From Emiliania huxleyi CCMP1516 (lineage: Eukaryota; Haptophyta; Isochrysidales; Noelaerhabdaceae), in the NCBI RefSeq assembly GCF_000372725.1, contig NW_005199684.1, forward strand, positions 668,030 to 732,029: 64,000 bases of DNA, written 5' to 3'. Under the pieces are notes generated by a model, which was not told where the DNA came from, did not search any database, and was given only the letters and a program-made list of their open reading frames with translations. Of the stretch, positions 1-9,971 are shown in pieces. A program made the translations under genes and the position numbers. Numbering within the stretch: position 1 is the first letter of the stretch; every line of letters begins with the position of its first letter.

Positions 1-211
1 CGTTCCACGGCACGCGCACGCCCTCGCCGAGCCAGCGCAGCGTCTGCCGGCTCGCGCCGATGTCCCGCCAGGCGGAGAGCCTCGAGCGGACCCGATCGCG
101 GTGTGTCTTGAGACCTGGTGGAACCCCCGAGCCGGTCAGCTCTCGGGGGCCTGGCGAAGAGGAGGTCGCGTCCACGCCCTGGCTGCCAGCCAGAGGCGCC
201 GCGCGGGCCTC

Positions 212-1472
212 CTAGCCGCGCTCGCCGCCGCGAGCGCTGCCACCTCCGCCGCGGCCGCCGCCCCGGCCGCCGCCGCCGCGTCCGGAAACCCCGCCATCGC
301 GCTGGCCACGGGCGTCGCCATCGCGCTGGCCACCGCCGCGCTGGCCGCTCCCGCCGCCGTCGCCGCTGCGGCGGTCGCCGCTGCTGCCGTTGCCGCCGCC
401 GCCGCCGCTGCCGCCGCTGTCGCCGCCGCCCCGCCGGCTGCTGCCGCTACTGTCGTGCCCACCTCCGCCACCGTCACCGCCGCCGCCGCCGCCCAGGCGG
501 CCGACCCGCTTGGACGCGCCGGGGGGCTTGGGCTTGAGCCGGGCACTGTCGGCGGAGGCGACCGCGCTGCCGAGGCGGGTGTGGCGGCGGGACACGCGGG
601 ACTCGTGGAGCCGCTGTCCGAGCAGGGAGCGGGCGCCGCTCTGCGACCGCTCATTGCCGTAGAGCGGGTCGAACTCGGCCGCCTCGAGGGCGCCCTTCCC
701 GACGGACTCGAGCTCGTCGAGGCGCGGACCCGGCTTGCAGGCGCGCCGCTTGCACCTGCTCGTGCACGAGCCGCAGCGCCCTGCGGGCATCTCCGGGATC
801 ATCTCGCTCGTCGCCAATCGCGACCTCGAGCCGCTCGAGGTGCGTGTGCAGGTCGTACATGTACGAGAGGGAGGGAAGGAGGGTGCACACCTCTCGTTGG
901 TTCGCGGCCCCGAGCTTGCGGTGCAGCTCTGCGTGCACGGTGTCGCCCGCCGCCGCTGGTGCGTAGTGCGAGGTCCGCAGCTGCAGTCCGCGCTTCCGCT
1001 CGAAGGGGTTGTCGCTGTCGTAGTCGCAGGCAAGCTTGTGGCCGCCGAACAGCTCGCCGACAGCATCGTCGCGACCGACGCCGCCGCCGAGGCGGGGGGG
1101 GCCGCGGTGACCACCGCCGCCCACGTCGTCCTCCGACGAGTCGGCGTCGGAGTCTGGGGGGGTGGGAGGGTCGGGGCGCACCCGCTCGCGGTCCTTGGCC
1201 GCCTTGCCGCCCGCTCCGCCGCCGTCGCCGCCGCCACCGCCGCCTCCCGGTGGGGGGTCCCCCGTCGGGTGCGGCTGGGCGGCTTGAGCCTCGACCCGCT
1301 CGAGCCGCTTGCGAAGCACTCGTAGCTCCTCGGCCGAGTCCACAGGAGCGGGAGGCGCGGCTGGGGCCCCGTCGGTGCCCCCGCCAGCCCCCGAGGCAGA
1401 GCCATCCTTTGCCTCTGCGGGCCGTACGTCTTGGTCAGCGTAGGAAGCGCGCTTTGGCGCGGATTTGCCCAT
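212..1472 (-). CDS. Frame-broken gag-like / glycine-rich protein, unassigned
   Basis: The frame starting at 1472 opens with a charged, Ala/Gly/Pro-rich N-terminus holding a short coiled-coil stretch (EELRVLRKRLERVEAQ), then a helical segment, and stays open to 651. Near 750 the sensible sequence moves into another frame (KPGPRLDELESVGKGALEAA) that runs to about 212 and ends in Gly/Ser/Arg repeats of RGG type. The join could be a frameshift, a short intron or a sequencing error. The layout (acidic/proline N-part, helical core, basic RGG tail) resembles retroelement Gag proteins, and the helical core loosely resembles the unknown ORF at 46953-48056. I see no protease, reverse transcriptase or integrase in the window edge, so the element assignment is inference. 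The plus-strand ORFs here are shadows of GC-rich repeats. Confidence 0.35.
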
Positions 1473-1782
1473 ATCGTTGGGCGCACGGAGGGAAGGAGAG
1501 GTGGGCTCCTGCCCGAGAAGGTCGCGGGACCTGCGCAGAGCTCGCTCTGCGTGATGCCGCTCGAGCTTGGGCGTGCACGCAAGAGGTCACGCGCAAGCAA
1601 GAGCAAACAACTGGGAAGTTCACAGCTGAGCTTACCCAGAGAACTCCGTTCTCACCCAGAACGTCCATACGCACAGCTTTGAATCTTGACGATGCTCTGC
1701 GTCTCTTTGCAGCTCTTCTCCCAGCCAGCCTACCCGTGACGAAAAACGAAGTGCACCCAGAGACGCCGTTCTCACCCAAATC

Positions 1783-3774
1783 GTGCCCGCGATGCTCGCA
1801 GCACTGCTCGTCATCTCTGCTGCCTCGGTGGGCTCACCACCTCGTCGGGTCAGCTCGTCGGGTCACCTGCTCGTGGTTCAATGCGGCGGCACGAATGATC
1901 GCTTCGGACGTCTTGATGTCGACGTTCTGCCGCGCCTGCAGGCCACGATAGACCTCGCCGCGGCCGCGACCACAACTCGGCATCGCGTGAGCGTGCTGAC
2001 CAGCGGAGGTCTCAATGAGACGTTGCACCTCGGCATTGCGCGCGGGCCGGGGACGGAGCGGACGCGGCCGCACTGGAGACTGGTCGCCGATGCGCTGCTC
2101 GAGAGCGGGCTGCCCTCCTCGGCGCTGGTCGACGAGGGCATCCCCGCGCTCACCACGGTGGACGAGGCGCTGATGACGCGCGACTACGTGGCGGCAAAGG
2201 AGGGTCGCTTCACTGAGGTGGCAGTGGTGACGAGCGCGTACCATGCGGCACGCGTCGAGCACCTCTTCGGTCGCGCCCTCGCGCCGTGCGCCGGCGTGCG
2301 CATACAGCTGCGGGTCGTCGCGGTGCCCGAGCAGCGGCTCGTCGTGGAGCCGAGCGCGTCCTCCTCCTCCTCCACGACCTCTTCCTCCCACAAGAAGCTC
2401 TCGTTGCTCGACGACCAGTCCATCAATATGCGGCGGGCGCATGAGGCGTCCGCGCTTAAACAGCTGCGCGAGGCCCCCAACGGCAAGTGGCTCACCTTCC
2501 TCAAACGACACGGCGGGCTTGGCTGCACCGCGCTCGCTCCCGCTGGCCAGCACGAGCACCACCACCATCACCGTCGCTCCACGCATCGCGCAGCTGCGTC
2601 TGCCGGTGGCAAGACGGAGGCTGCCGGCGGCGGCGGCGGGGCACCGTCGCCCGAGGCCTTGGCGCGCGGCCAGCGGGGCGCGTTGGCCTTCGTCTTGTGC
2701 GCGTGCTTCCTCTTGCCACTCTCAGTGGGTGTCTCGCTGCTCTGCCGCCGGCTGGGGCTCGTCTACCGCCCGCCGCCGCCGCACTCCGGCGGCGGCGGCA
2801 GCTGCGTCAACGACGGCGGCGGCGGCAGCTGCGTCAACGACGGCGGCGGTGGCTCCCTTAGGCGAATGCTCTTCGCTGCAGGCATCGTGTGCGCCTTCAT
2901 CGGCCTCAATTCGGCGCTCTCCCTCCTTAACCGCTGGGCGCTCGGTGTGGTTGGCGGGCTGCACTTGCCGCTGCTTATGACGGCCTCCCACATGATCTTT
3001 GGCGCCTCCTTTCTCGCGCCGCTGATGCTGCTGCACGAGGGCTACGCCGCCACCCTCGTCGCCGAGGCGCGGGGACGCGTGAAGGCGCTCTGCCTCATCG
3101 GCAGTATGAACGCGCTGCAGATCGCCCTCAACAACGCGTCGCTCGTCTCGATCGAGCTCTCGCTCAACCAGGTGGTGCGAGCCACGGGCCCCGTTGTCAC
3201 CAGCCTCCTGCTCGTCTGCCTCGAGGGCACGGTGCCGAGCCGAGCCGAGGCGCTCTGCCTGCTCCTCATCTCGGGCGGCGCGGGCACTACGATCTACTCG
3301 GGCTTCGGAGGCTCGACGGCCAAGGGCGTGCTGCTGACCGCGACGTCGACCCTCGCGCAGTGCCTGCAGATCTCAGTCTCCGGCCGGATCATGCGAGGCC
3401 ACGCCAAGCTCGACGCCTTCCAGATGACCGCGCTCACCGGCCCCGTCGCCTTCCTCGCGCTCCTGCCGTTTGCGCTCGCTTCCGAGCTCGGCGTGCTGAG
3501 CGCCGCGCTGGCGACGCAGCCGGCGACGGCCCTCGGCTTCCTGCTTGGCTCGTGCCTGCTCGCCGTGGCCTACAACGTGACGCTCTTCCAAGCGCTCGCG
3601 ACGCTCTCGACGGTCGGCACCGCCATCCTGGGCAACGTGAAGATCGTCCTGCTCCTCTTCCTGTCCGCGCTCTTCCTGGGCGAGCTGCGCACGTGGTCCA
3701 CCGCGCAGCTGGTCGGCTTCGCGCTCACCTTCGTGGCGAGCGCCTGCTTTTCGCACCTCAAGCTGCAGAAGTGA
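1783..3774 (+). CDS. DUF218 domain fused to TPT/nucleotide-sugar transporter
   Basis: One uninterrupted 663-residue frame. Residues 1-20 are signal-like (MLAALLVISAAS). Residues about 28-200 match the DUF218 (YdcF-like) fold: a strand with QCGG, the motif VLTSGG followed by E, and VVTSAYHAARVEHLF, the usual second half of that family. A Ser- and His-rich linker follows, then a hydrophobic helix near 300-322 and a Gly-rich spacer in which a 27-bp unit (2789-2842) is tandemly duplicated. Residues about 360-660 hold ten hydrophobic segments of the drug/metabolite transporter superfamily, TPT branch (PF03151), including NNASLVSIELSLNQVVRAT and the C-terminal LGNVKIVLLLFLSALFLGE. TPT proteins exchange phosphorylated sugars or nucleotide sugars across plastid or Golgi membranes; the substrate cannot be read here. 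The fusion is unusual, though a missed intron or two merged genes cannot be excluded. Confidence 0.8.
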   Translation: MPAMLAALLVISAASVGSPPRRVSSSGHLLVVQCGGTNDRFGRLDVDVLPRLQATIDLAAAATTTRHRVSVLTSGGLNETLHLGIARGPGTERTRPHWRLVADALLESGLPSSALVDEGIPALTTVDEALMTRDYVAAKEGRFTEVAVVTSAYHAARVEHLFGRALAPCAGVRIQLRVVAVPEQRLVVEPSASSSSSTTSSSHKKLSLLDDQSINMRRAHEASALKQLREAPNGKWLTFLKRHGGLGCTALAPAGQHEHHHHHRRSTHRAAASAGGKTEAAGGGGGAPSPEALARGQRGALAFVLCACFLLPLSVGVSLLCRRLGLVYRPPPPHSGGGGSCVNDGGGGSCVNDGGGGSLRRMLFAAGIVCAFIGLNSALSLLNRWALGVVGGLHLPLLMTASHMIFGASFLAPLMLLHEGYAATLVAEARGRVKALCLIGSMNALQIALNNASLVSIELSLNQVVRATGPVVTSLLLVCLEGTVPSRAEALCLLLISGGAGTTIYSGFGGSTAKGVLLTATSTLAQCLQISVSGRIMRGHAKLDAFQMTALTGPVAFLALLPFALASELGVLSAALATQPATALGFLLGSCLLAVAYNVTLFQALATLSTVGTAILGNVKIVLLLFLSALFLGELRTWSTAQLVGFALTFVASACFSHLKLQK

Positions 3775-4013
3775 TCTGAGAACTGAGAGAGACCTTGGTT
3801 GGATTGGTTCCATCGAACCATCGACTACGGCTGTGTGGTGGTACGTGCTTGCCGCCGGCGCCCCGCAGCGCCTAGGAGCGAAGCTATGCACTCCGAGTGG
3901 GTAGCATACCGTGTTGCAGTGACACGTACTACGCTGTATACGGGGGCCCTACTCTGTGAATTCGCGGAGCGAAGAAAATTTTATACGGAATATTCGCTTT
4001 GGGGAAAGTTTTT

Positions 4014-4041
4014 GGAATACGTTGGAATACCAACGTATTCC
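4014..4041. repeat. Perfect hairpin, 12-bp stem, 4-nt loop
   Basis: GGAATACGTTGG, loop AATA, CCAACGTATTCC. The GGAATACGT core recurs at 4557-4580 as two overlapping copies followed by its complement. The two sites bracket the hAT transposase remnant, as expected for subterminal repeats of the element. Confidence 0.7.
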
Positions 4042-4049
4042 ACCTCCCC

Positions 4050-4320
4050 CCCTCAGCACATCTCCGCTGTCGCGCGCCGCGTGCTCGCGCAGCCGGTCTG
4101 CGCGTCGGCGGCCGAGCGCAACTGGTCCGTCTACGGGGCAATCAAGACGACGGCGCGCGGGCAAATGGGCCACGCCGTCGCGCCGACAAGCGCGTCTACT
4201 GCCACGAGGCGCTCCACCTCAAGGGCAAGCTTCAGACCGCCGGCTACAAGCAGGCGGTCGAGAGAAGTGGGACACCGACTCCGACTCGGACAGCTCGGAC
4301 GAGGAGGACCTCAAGATGTG
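4050..4320 (+). pseudogene. hAT transposase C-terminal dimerisation region, frameshifted
   Basis: The frame at 4051 onward gives ISAVARRVLAQPVCASAAER followed by NWSVYGAIKT. This is the hallmark C-terminal dimerisation motif of hAT-superfamily transposases (aromatic and serine residues after an AER core). The homologous reading then passes into a second frame (RVYCHEALHLKGKLQTAGYK) and a third (WDTDSDSDSSDEEDLKM, stop at 4319-4321), so at least two indels have broken it. Only the last 90 or so residues remain; the zinc-finger and catalytic parts are not upstream. It is a dead fragment. Confidence 0.7.
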
Positions 4321-4862
4321 AGGCAAGCGCGGCGGCGGCAGGGGCGGTGTGGGGGGGTGGGCGGTGGGGACGCTGCTGTGAGCACGTCGGACGCCACGCG
4401 CGGGACCTCCTTACGGTGCGCGCCGCGCACGCACGCGCGCGGCTCGCACGCGCGCGCGCGCGCGCGTACAGTCTTACTTATAGCTTATACACAGTCGGCA
4501 CGCGCGTTCCGCGCGTGCCCCGCTGAATACAAATACTACCCATTCTAGAGCTGTTTTGGAATACGTGGAATACGTATTCACAGAGAAAGAAGGCCCTGCA
4601 CAAGGTAAACTCCCAGTTCCGCAGTGCACCAAGCGCGCGGCCGCCGGGCGCCTCCGAACCGACAGGGGCGCCGCGGCAGTAGAGAGCACTCCACCGGACT
4701 CAGGGACCCCCTCCCCTTAGGGGAAAAAAGAAAAAGTACAACTCCTCAAGCTCATCGCTGCGGAGCACCTTTCGACAGGCTCGCCGAGCGAGCAATCCCC
4801 GTCCCGCTCTCGCCGCGCGACGCCGACCGCCTCTCCTTGCGGCAGGACACAAATCCGCGCCG

Positions 4863-7800
4863 ATGGGCGTCATGGAGGAGCGCTTCCTGGACAGGCTGCA
4901 GCAGAGCAGGACGCGCTGCGCCATTGGTGCGGTGACCTTCGTCGCGACCCTCGTGGGCGGGATCTGCTACTTTCCCTTCACCAGCGCGCTCATTCTCAGT
5001 GTGGAGCCGACGCCGACCTCGCCGTCCGGGGTCGCGCACCGCATCTATGCGCAGTACTTTCCGCCGGAGCCGGTGCAGCTCCTTGTCCTCGTCAAGTCTC
5101 GTGACGGGTCGCCGCTGATTCCGCACGTCAATTCCACGCTCGAGCCAGAGCAGCCGCGCGCGCTCGAGCGGTGGGTCGCCGCGCCGCCGCCGACGCCACT
5201 CACCGCAGAGGCGGCGCAGGTGTCGCACGAGCTCAGCGGGGTGGCGGCGCGCGAGCTGGACGTGCACTGCCGGTACACCTTTCTCTCCTACTTCGACATC
5301 GGGCTCAAGAAGTCGCACGAGGGGCGGCACGACCGGCCGATCCACGACGTGCTCGACGGCATCATCTCGCGCGTCGCGCGGCCGATGCTCTTTGACTCGG
5401 ACGCCTCGCGCACGCTGATGCTGGTGCAGATCGAGGCGTGCCACGGCGAGGACATGACTGCGGAGATCGTCGGCAAGAACGAGGCGTCCGCGCCGGTGGT
5501 CAGCGCAATGGAGGCGCTAAAGGACTACGCCGACGCCTACCCCGCCTCGTCTGGGCTCGCCGTCGAGCGCGTCTCCTTCCCGGGGGTGATGGCGACGGTG
5601 CAGGAGGGGGTGGAGACGGCGATGCTGCTGTCGACGCTGACCGCGATCCCCGCCTTTGTGCTGCTCGGCGTCTTCTTCAAGAACCTGCGGCTGCTCATCA
5701 TCACCCTCATCAACATCGCCTTCTGCGTCGCCACCTCCGTCCTCATCATGTACCCCGTCTCGCTCTCGATGAAGGCGGCGGCCGAGCCGGGCCGCGAGGT
5801 GGCGCTGAGACGCGCCGCTCACACCGCGTCTCTGGCGCGAACAGGTGTCGGCCGAGGCGCCCGCGATGATGGTGGCGACCGGGCTGGCGATGTCGATCGA
5901 CTACTCGCTCTTCATCCTCACCCGCTTCGGCGAGGAGAAGCGCGCCGGTGCCTCCGTCAAGCAGGCGCTGCTCGTCACGCTGCAGACGTCGGGGCACACA
6001 GTCTTCATCTCGGGCTCGACGCTCTGCCTCTGCTTCCTCGGCATGCTCCTCATCCCCGTCTCGACCATCTCGACGATGGGCCTCGCCGCCGCCTTCACCG
6101 TCCTGTTCGCCATCGTCGGCGGCCTCACAATCACGCCCGCCCTCCTCCTCTCCTTCCCCGACTTCTTCACGGCCGACCGCCGCCTCGGCCTCTCCGCCGA
6201 CGGCATCGCCCTCTTCGCCGCCGCGCCGAAGCGGCTCGCCGCCCCTAGAAGCGGAGCACACACTGTGGGAGGAGAAGCGGAGCACACTCTCCTCTCCTCC
6301 CACCCAGCACCCGAGAAGGCATGGCTCTGCCGACTCCCTCTGCCTCCCAGCACTCGTACTCACCTCGCTGCACCTTACCGCAGGCTCGCCGGCGACGGAA
6401 GCGAACCAATGCTCGGCCAAGGCCAGGAGCGCGCCTCGGGCCTCCCCTGGTCGCCCGCCGCCGCGCCCACCGCGGCGCCCGCCGCCGACGCGCCGGCGGT
6501 GCAGCCGCTCGAGGCGGCGACGGCGGCGACGGCGGCGGGCTCCGCAGGCTCCCACTCGGACGCGGGGTCGGCGGCGGCGAGGCCGTGGTCTCTGTGGGCG
6601 TCGGTCGGCCGCCTCTCGCAGCGAGGCTGGCTGGTGGTGGTGCCGCTGCTGGTGGGCGTGGCGGTGCCATTCGTGATCCCGCTGCTCGACTTCGAGTACA
6701 TCGAGGGCCTGCAGACGCTGCTGCCGCGCGGCGACCCGCTCACCGAGACTTTCCTCGAGGTGCAGGACCACTTTGGCGTCTCCCAGATCTTCCCAAACAC
6801 CATCGTAGTGCTCCCGCCCAACCCGGGCGACGTGACCAGCCGCGGCTGGCTCAACGCGTCGTGCCACGCGATGAAGTTCATGGCGTCCAACGTGACCGAG
6901 GTGATGCGCGCGCACGGGCGCGAGGCGGGCGACGCGTCGCTGCAAAACTTCGCGATGAAGGCGTCCGACTTCTCGGGGCTGATGATCCAGGGCGGGATCT
7001 GCACCTCCCTCCTCATCTCGCTGCTCGAGAACCCGCTCGCCAAGAAGTACGGCGACTTCCTCGTCAACGGCTTCTCAAACGAGGACCGCACCGCGACCAA
7101 GGCGCGCGGTCACGAGCAGCCTCGCGTGGTCTCGGGCCCCTCTCGGGCTCCTCTCGGGCCCCTCTCGGGCTCCTCTCGGGCTGACCTCTCCCCTCTGGCT
7201 GTCCGCAGGTGCGCGTCAAGACGACCCTCGACCCTTTTTCGACGGTCGGGCAGAAGTGGATCGCCGCCGTGCGCGACGCGATGGCGGCGAGCGAGGTGTG
7301 GGTCTCGGACCCGTCCTTCCCCGGCGACACGACCGTCCTCGGAGAGATGCACCTCACGGGCATGGCGCAGGAGCAGATGGACGGCGCCGCCGACACCTTC
7401 GCCTCGCTGCCGCGCGTCATCGGCGCGACGCTGCTCATCGTGATGGCGGTGCTCGGCTCCGCCTTCCGCTCCGCGGTCGTGCCGCTCCGCGCCGTCCTCT
7501 GCCTCAGCTGGATGCTCCTCGTCACGTTCGGGCTCGGCGTGCTCGTCTACCAGCACGGCGTGCTGCAGAGCCTCGGCATCCGCCCCTTCCTCACCTCGCC
7601 CGACCCGCCCGCGCACCACGCGATGTACTGGATGACGCCGTGCATCGCCTTCTCCATCCTCGTCGGGCTCGGCCTCGACTACGACGTCTTCTTCATGGAG
7701 TCGGTGGTCGAGCACTTCGACGCGGGCTACTCGTCGCGCGAGGCGGTCGTCGAGGCGCTGCGCCACACGGGCACGATCATCTGCGTCGCCGGCGTCATCA

Positions 7801-8120
7801 TGTTCCTCGCGTTCGGGTCGCTCCTCATCGGCGCCTCGCCCATGATCAACCAGCTCGCCTTCCACCTCTGCGTCGGCGTGCTCATCGACTGCTTCGTCAC
7901 GACCAAGGTCATCATCCCCTGCGCGATGGCCATGCTCGACCTCCTGCCCGGCAACGCGAACTTTTGGCCGCGTAAGCCGCCCCCCGCCCTGACCGAGCCG
8001 ACCGTCGAGCCGCTGCCGCCCCTCCGCCGCCTCGGCTCGCTCCGCAACTCGCTGAGCGACAACGCGCGCCGGTCAGCGATGAGCCCGCACGGCGTGCGCT
8101 CGATGCAGAGCCCCGCCTAG
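4863..8120 (+). CDS. MMPL/RND-family 12-TM membrane protein
   Basis: Three exons are supported: 4863-5798, 5845-7101 and 7209-8120, joined in phase 0 by a 46-bp GT-AG intron and a 107-bp GC-AG intron. A further intron of about 140 bp probably lies between 6240 and 6385, where sequence turns repetitive before a CAG at 6383-6385, although the frame stays open. The product is about 1034 residues: N-terminal helix, large luminal loop, a 5-helix bundle with GLAMSIDYSLFILTRFGEEK in TM4, then a duplicated half with VGLGLDYDVFFMESVVEHF in TM10. The paired acidic/Tyr motifs are typical of MMPL transporters, relatives of Patched and RND pumps that move lipids or sterols using a proton gradient. Both Asp residues are present, so it looks active. 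Substrate and membrane are unknown. Confidence 0.85.
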
Positions 8121-8725
8121 CGGCCAGCGCCTAGAGCCCCGCGGCTGACGCGGGCGGCGCGGGCCTGCGCGCGCTGCTCGACGAGGTGGTCGTGTGTACA
8201 TCCGGCTTGGCGCGCGCCGTGAGCGCCGCGCTCGCGTGCGCCTTTTGTACTGTGTAGGGGGAGTCTCACGATGTCGACTGCACAACGAGAGAGAGCCCGG
8301 ATCAGCTGTGTATGGCTGTGTATGAGAGAGAGACGATGCGGTCTCGGATCTGTCCGATCCGCTGAGATAGACGTGAGAGAAACAAAAACGAAGGGTATAA
8401 AACGAAGGCGCGCGCGCGCCGAGAGAGACTCCGAGAGAGCCGAGCGGGCCCGAGCTGTCTGTCAGCACTCAGCTGAGTGATTGCGAGAGAGAGAAACTGA
8501 GACCGTGAGAGACCGAGAGAGAGAGAGGGAATAGGCGGCTAGTCCCGGGTATACACTCAAATAAATGAAAATTTCTGAGAGGAGTTGAACATCTCCGACT
8601 GAGCGCGCTCTGATCTGAGAGGGCGCCGGAGCCCGCTGCCCGGAGCGGAGCCGGACGCTGGCACCCCCAGGCCGCACACACACAATCACACGAGTGAGAG
8701 TAGCCCCGGCGGTCACCTCCTCGCG
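8121..8725. other. Intergenic, GA-rich
   Basis: Between convergent genes. It holds a purine-rich GAGAGA stretch at about 8480-8530 and no ORF with coding character. The 3' untranslated ends of both neighbours presumably lie here. Confidence 0.6.
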
Positions 8726-9688
8726 TCAAGCGCCGCACTGGCGCCGGACTCGCCCGTCATCGCTAGCGTTGCGCAGCGCGGCGAGCAGCAGCAACGGCTC
8801 GTTGGACACCACCGCGCTCGCGCCGCGCGCCAGCACCTCAAACAGCTCGGCCGGCGAATCCACCACCCATACGAGGAGCTGTCGCCCGACGTGCAGCCGG
8901 CCGAGCGCCGACACGAGCGCCGCGTTGGTGCAGCGGAGCGACGGGCCGAGGAAGGCGAAGGAGCGCACCTCCGCCGCGCTGAGCGCCGCGGCGCAGTCGG
9001 GCTCCGAGCCGTGAGCGAGGCGAGGCGCGCCGACGTCGAGGATGGTGCGTCCGAGGCGGAGCCTCGGAGGGGCGTCGCCTCTCCGCGAGAGGGCGCGGTG
9101 GACCGCCTTTGCTGCGCTGGCCGTGCCCGCCCACAGCCACACCCGCTCCGTGAGGTTGCGGTAGGCGACCTGCCGCGCGAGGTAGAGCAGGTGTGCCCCG
9201 TACCGCGGCTGCTGCCCGCCGCCCTTGAGGTCGAGCGCGAGGGTGAGGCCGGGCAGCCGGGAGGCGAGCGCGAGGAGCGCGTCCGCCGAGAGCAGCGCGC
9301 CGCCCGACGCCCGGAGCACCTCCGCCGACGTGAGGCCAAAGACGGACTTGTTGCGGCGCCACTCGCGGCTGGTGGCGAGCGCGGGAGAGCGCGCCCACGC
9401 CTGGCGCAGCCTGCGCGGGTGGCCGACGTAGAGGCTGCGGCTGCCCGCGCCGGCCGAGTCGAGAGGGAAGAAGAGGTCCAGGTCGAAGCCGCGCACGCCG
9501 AGACGGTGCAGCTCGGCGATCCTCGCCTCGGTGACGACCGCCGCGGCGGAGCTCGGGCCGGGGAGGCCGCCGGCGCCGTGCGAGAAGACCCCGACGCGGG
9601 CGGCGGAGCACTCCCAGCTGCTGCTGGAAGCGTCCCAGCTAGCTACGCTGGGAGGCATATACACACATGGCGTCCAACTGGCTGGCAA
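8726..9688 (-). CDS. Glycerophosphodiester phosphodiesterase-like TIM-barrel protein
   Basis: A single frame of 320 residues; a Met 11 residues in is an equally good start. The core reads VRGFDLDLFFPLDSA, then LYVGHPRRLR, a mid-barrel strand LTLALDLKGG, and the C-terminal VWVVDSPAELFEVLARGASA followed by VVSNEP. The last element is the closing strand/helix of GDPD enzymes (WVVD, then a region meaning 'gives away the position of the last loop'). The usual HRG near the N-terminus is replaced by FSHGAGG and the usual E-x-D by DLD, so the metal site is divergent and activity is uncertain. PI-PLC-X-like barrels are the main alternative. The N-terminus is weakly signal-like. Confidence 0.6.
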   Translation of the reverse strand: MPASWTPCVYMPPSVASWDASSSSWECSAARVGVFSHGAGGLPGPSSAAAVVTEARIAELHRLGVRGFDLDLFFPLDSAGAGSRSLYVGHPRRLRQAWARSPALATSREWRRNKSVFGLTSAEVLRASGGALLSADALLALASRLPGLTLALDLKGGGQQPRYGAHLLYLARQVAYRNLTERVWLWAGTASAAKAVHRALSRRGDAPPRLRLGRTILDVGAPRLAHGSEPDCAAALSAAEVRSFAFLGPSLRCTNAALVSALGRLHVGRQLLVWVVDSPAELFEVLARGASAVVSNEPLLLLAALRNASDDGRVRRQCGA

Positions 9689-9971
9689 CTGGCTGGCGTG
9701 TCAAGAGTCGGCGGGCGGCCGGCGTGAGAATTTCTCCCGCGTGAGAATTTCTCTCTGTGACGCTCCAGTTTAAAACGTCTTGTCCTTTCGCCTGCGGAAA
9801 CGTCCACCTCACGGTCACGGCTCGAAAAGAAAGAAAAAACAAAAGCAAGCGAGGGATGGGAGGACGGCACGCCGCCACCACACAGGGCTCACGGCAGGGC
9901 GACAGGCTTCCGCGGAAAAATTCTTTTCCCGAACCGCCTTCGACTGCAGGTTCTACCGGCTTTTCGCTCTC

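Noticed and set aside
101..1951. 616-residue plus-strand ORF
   Set aside because: Antisense shadow of the GC-rich gag-like ORF; poly-Ala and Arg-rich with no domain.
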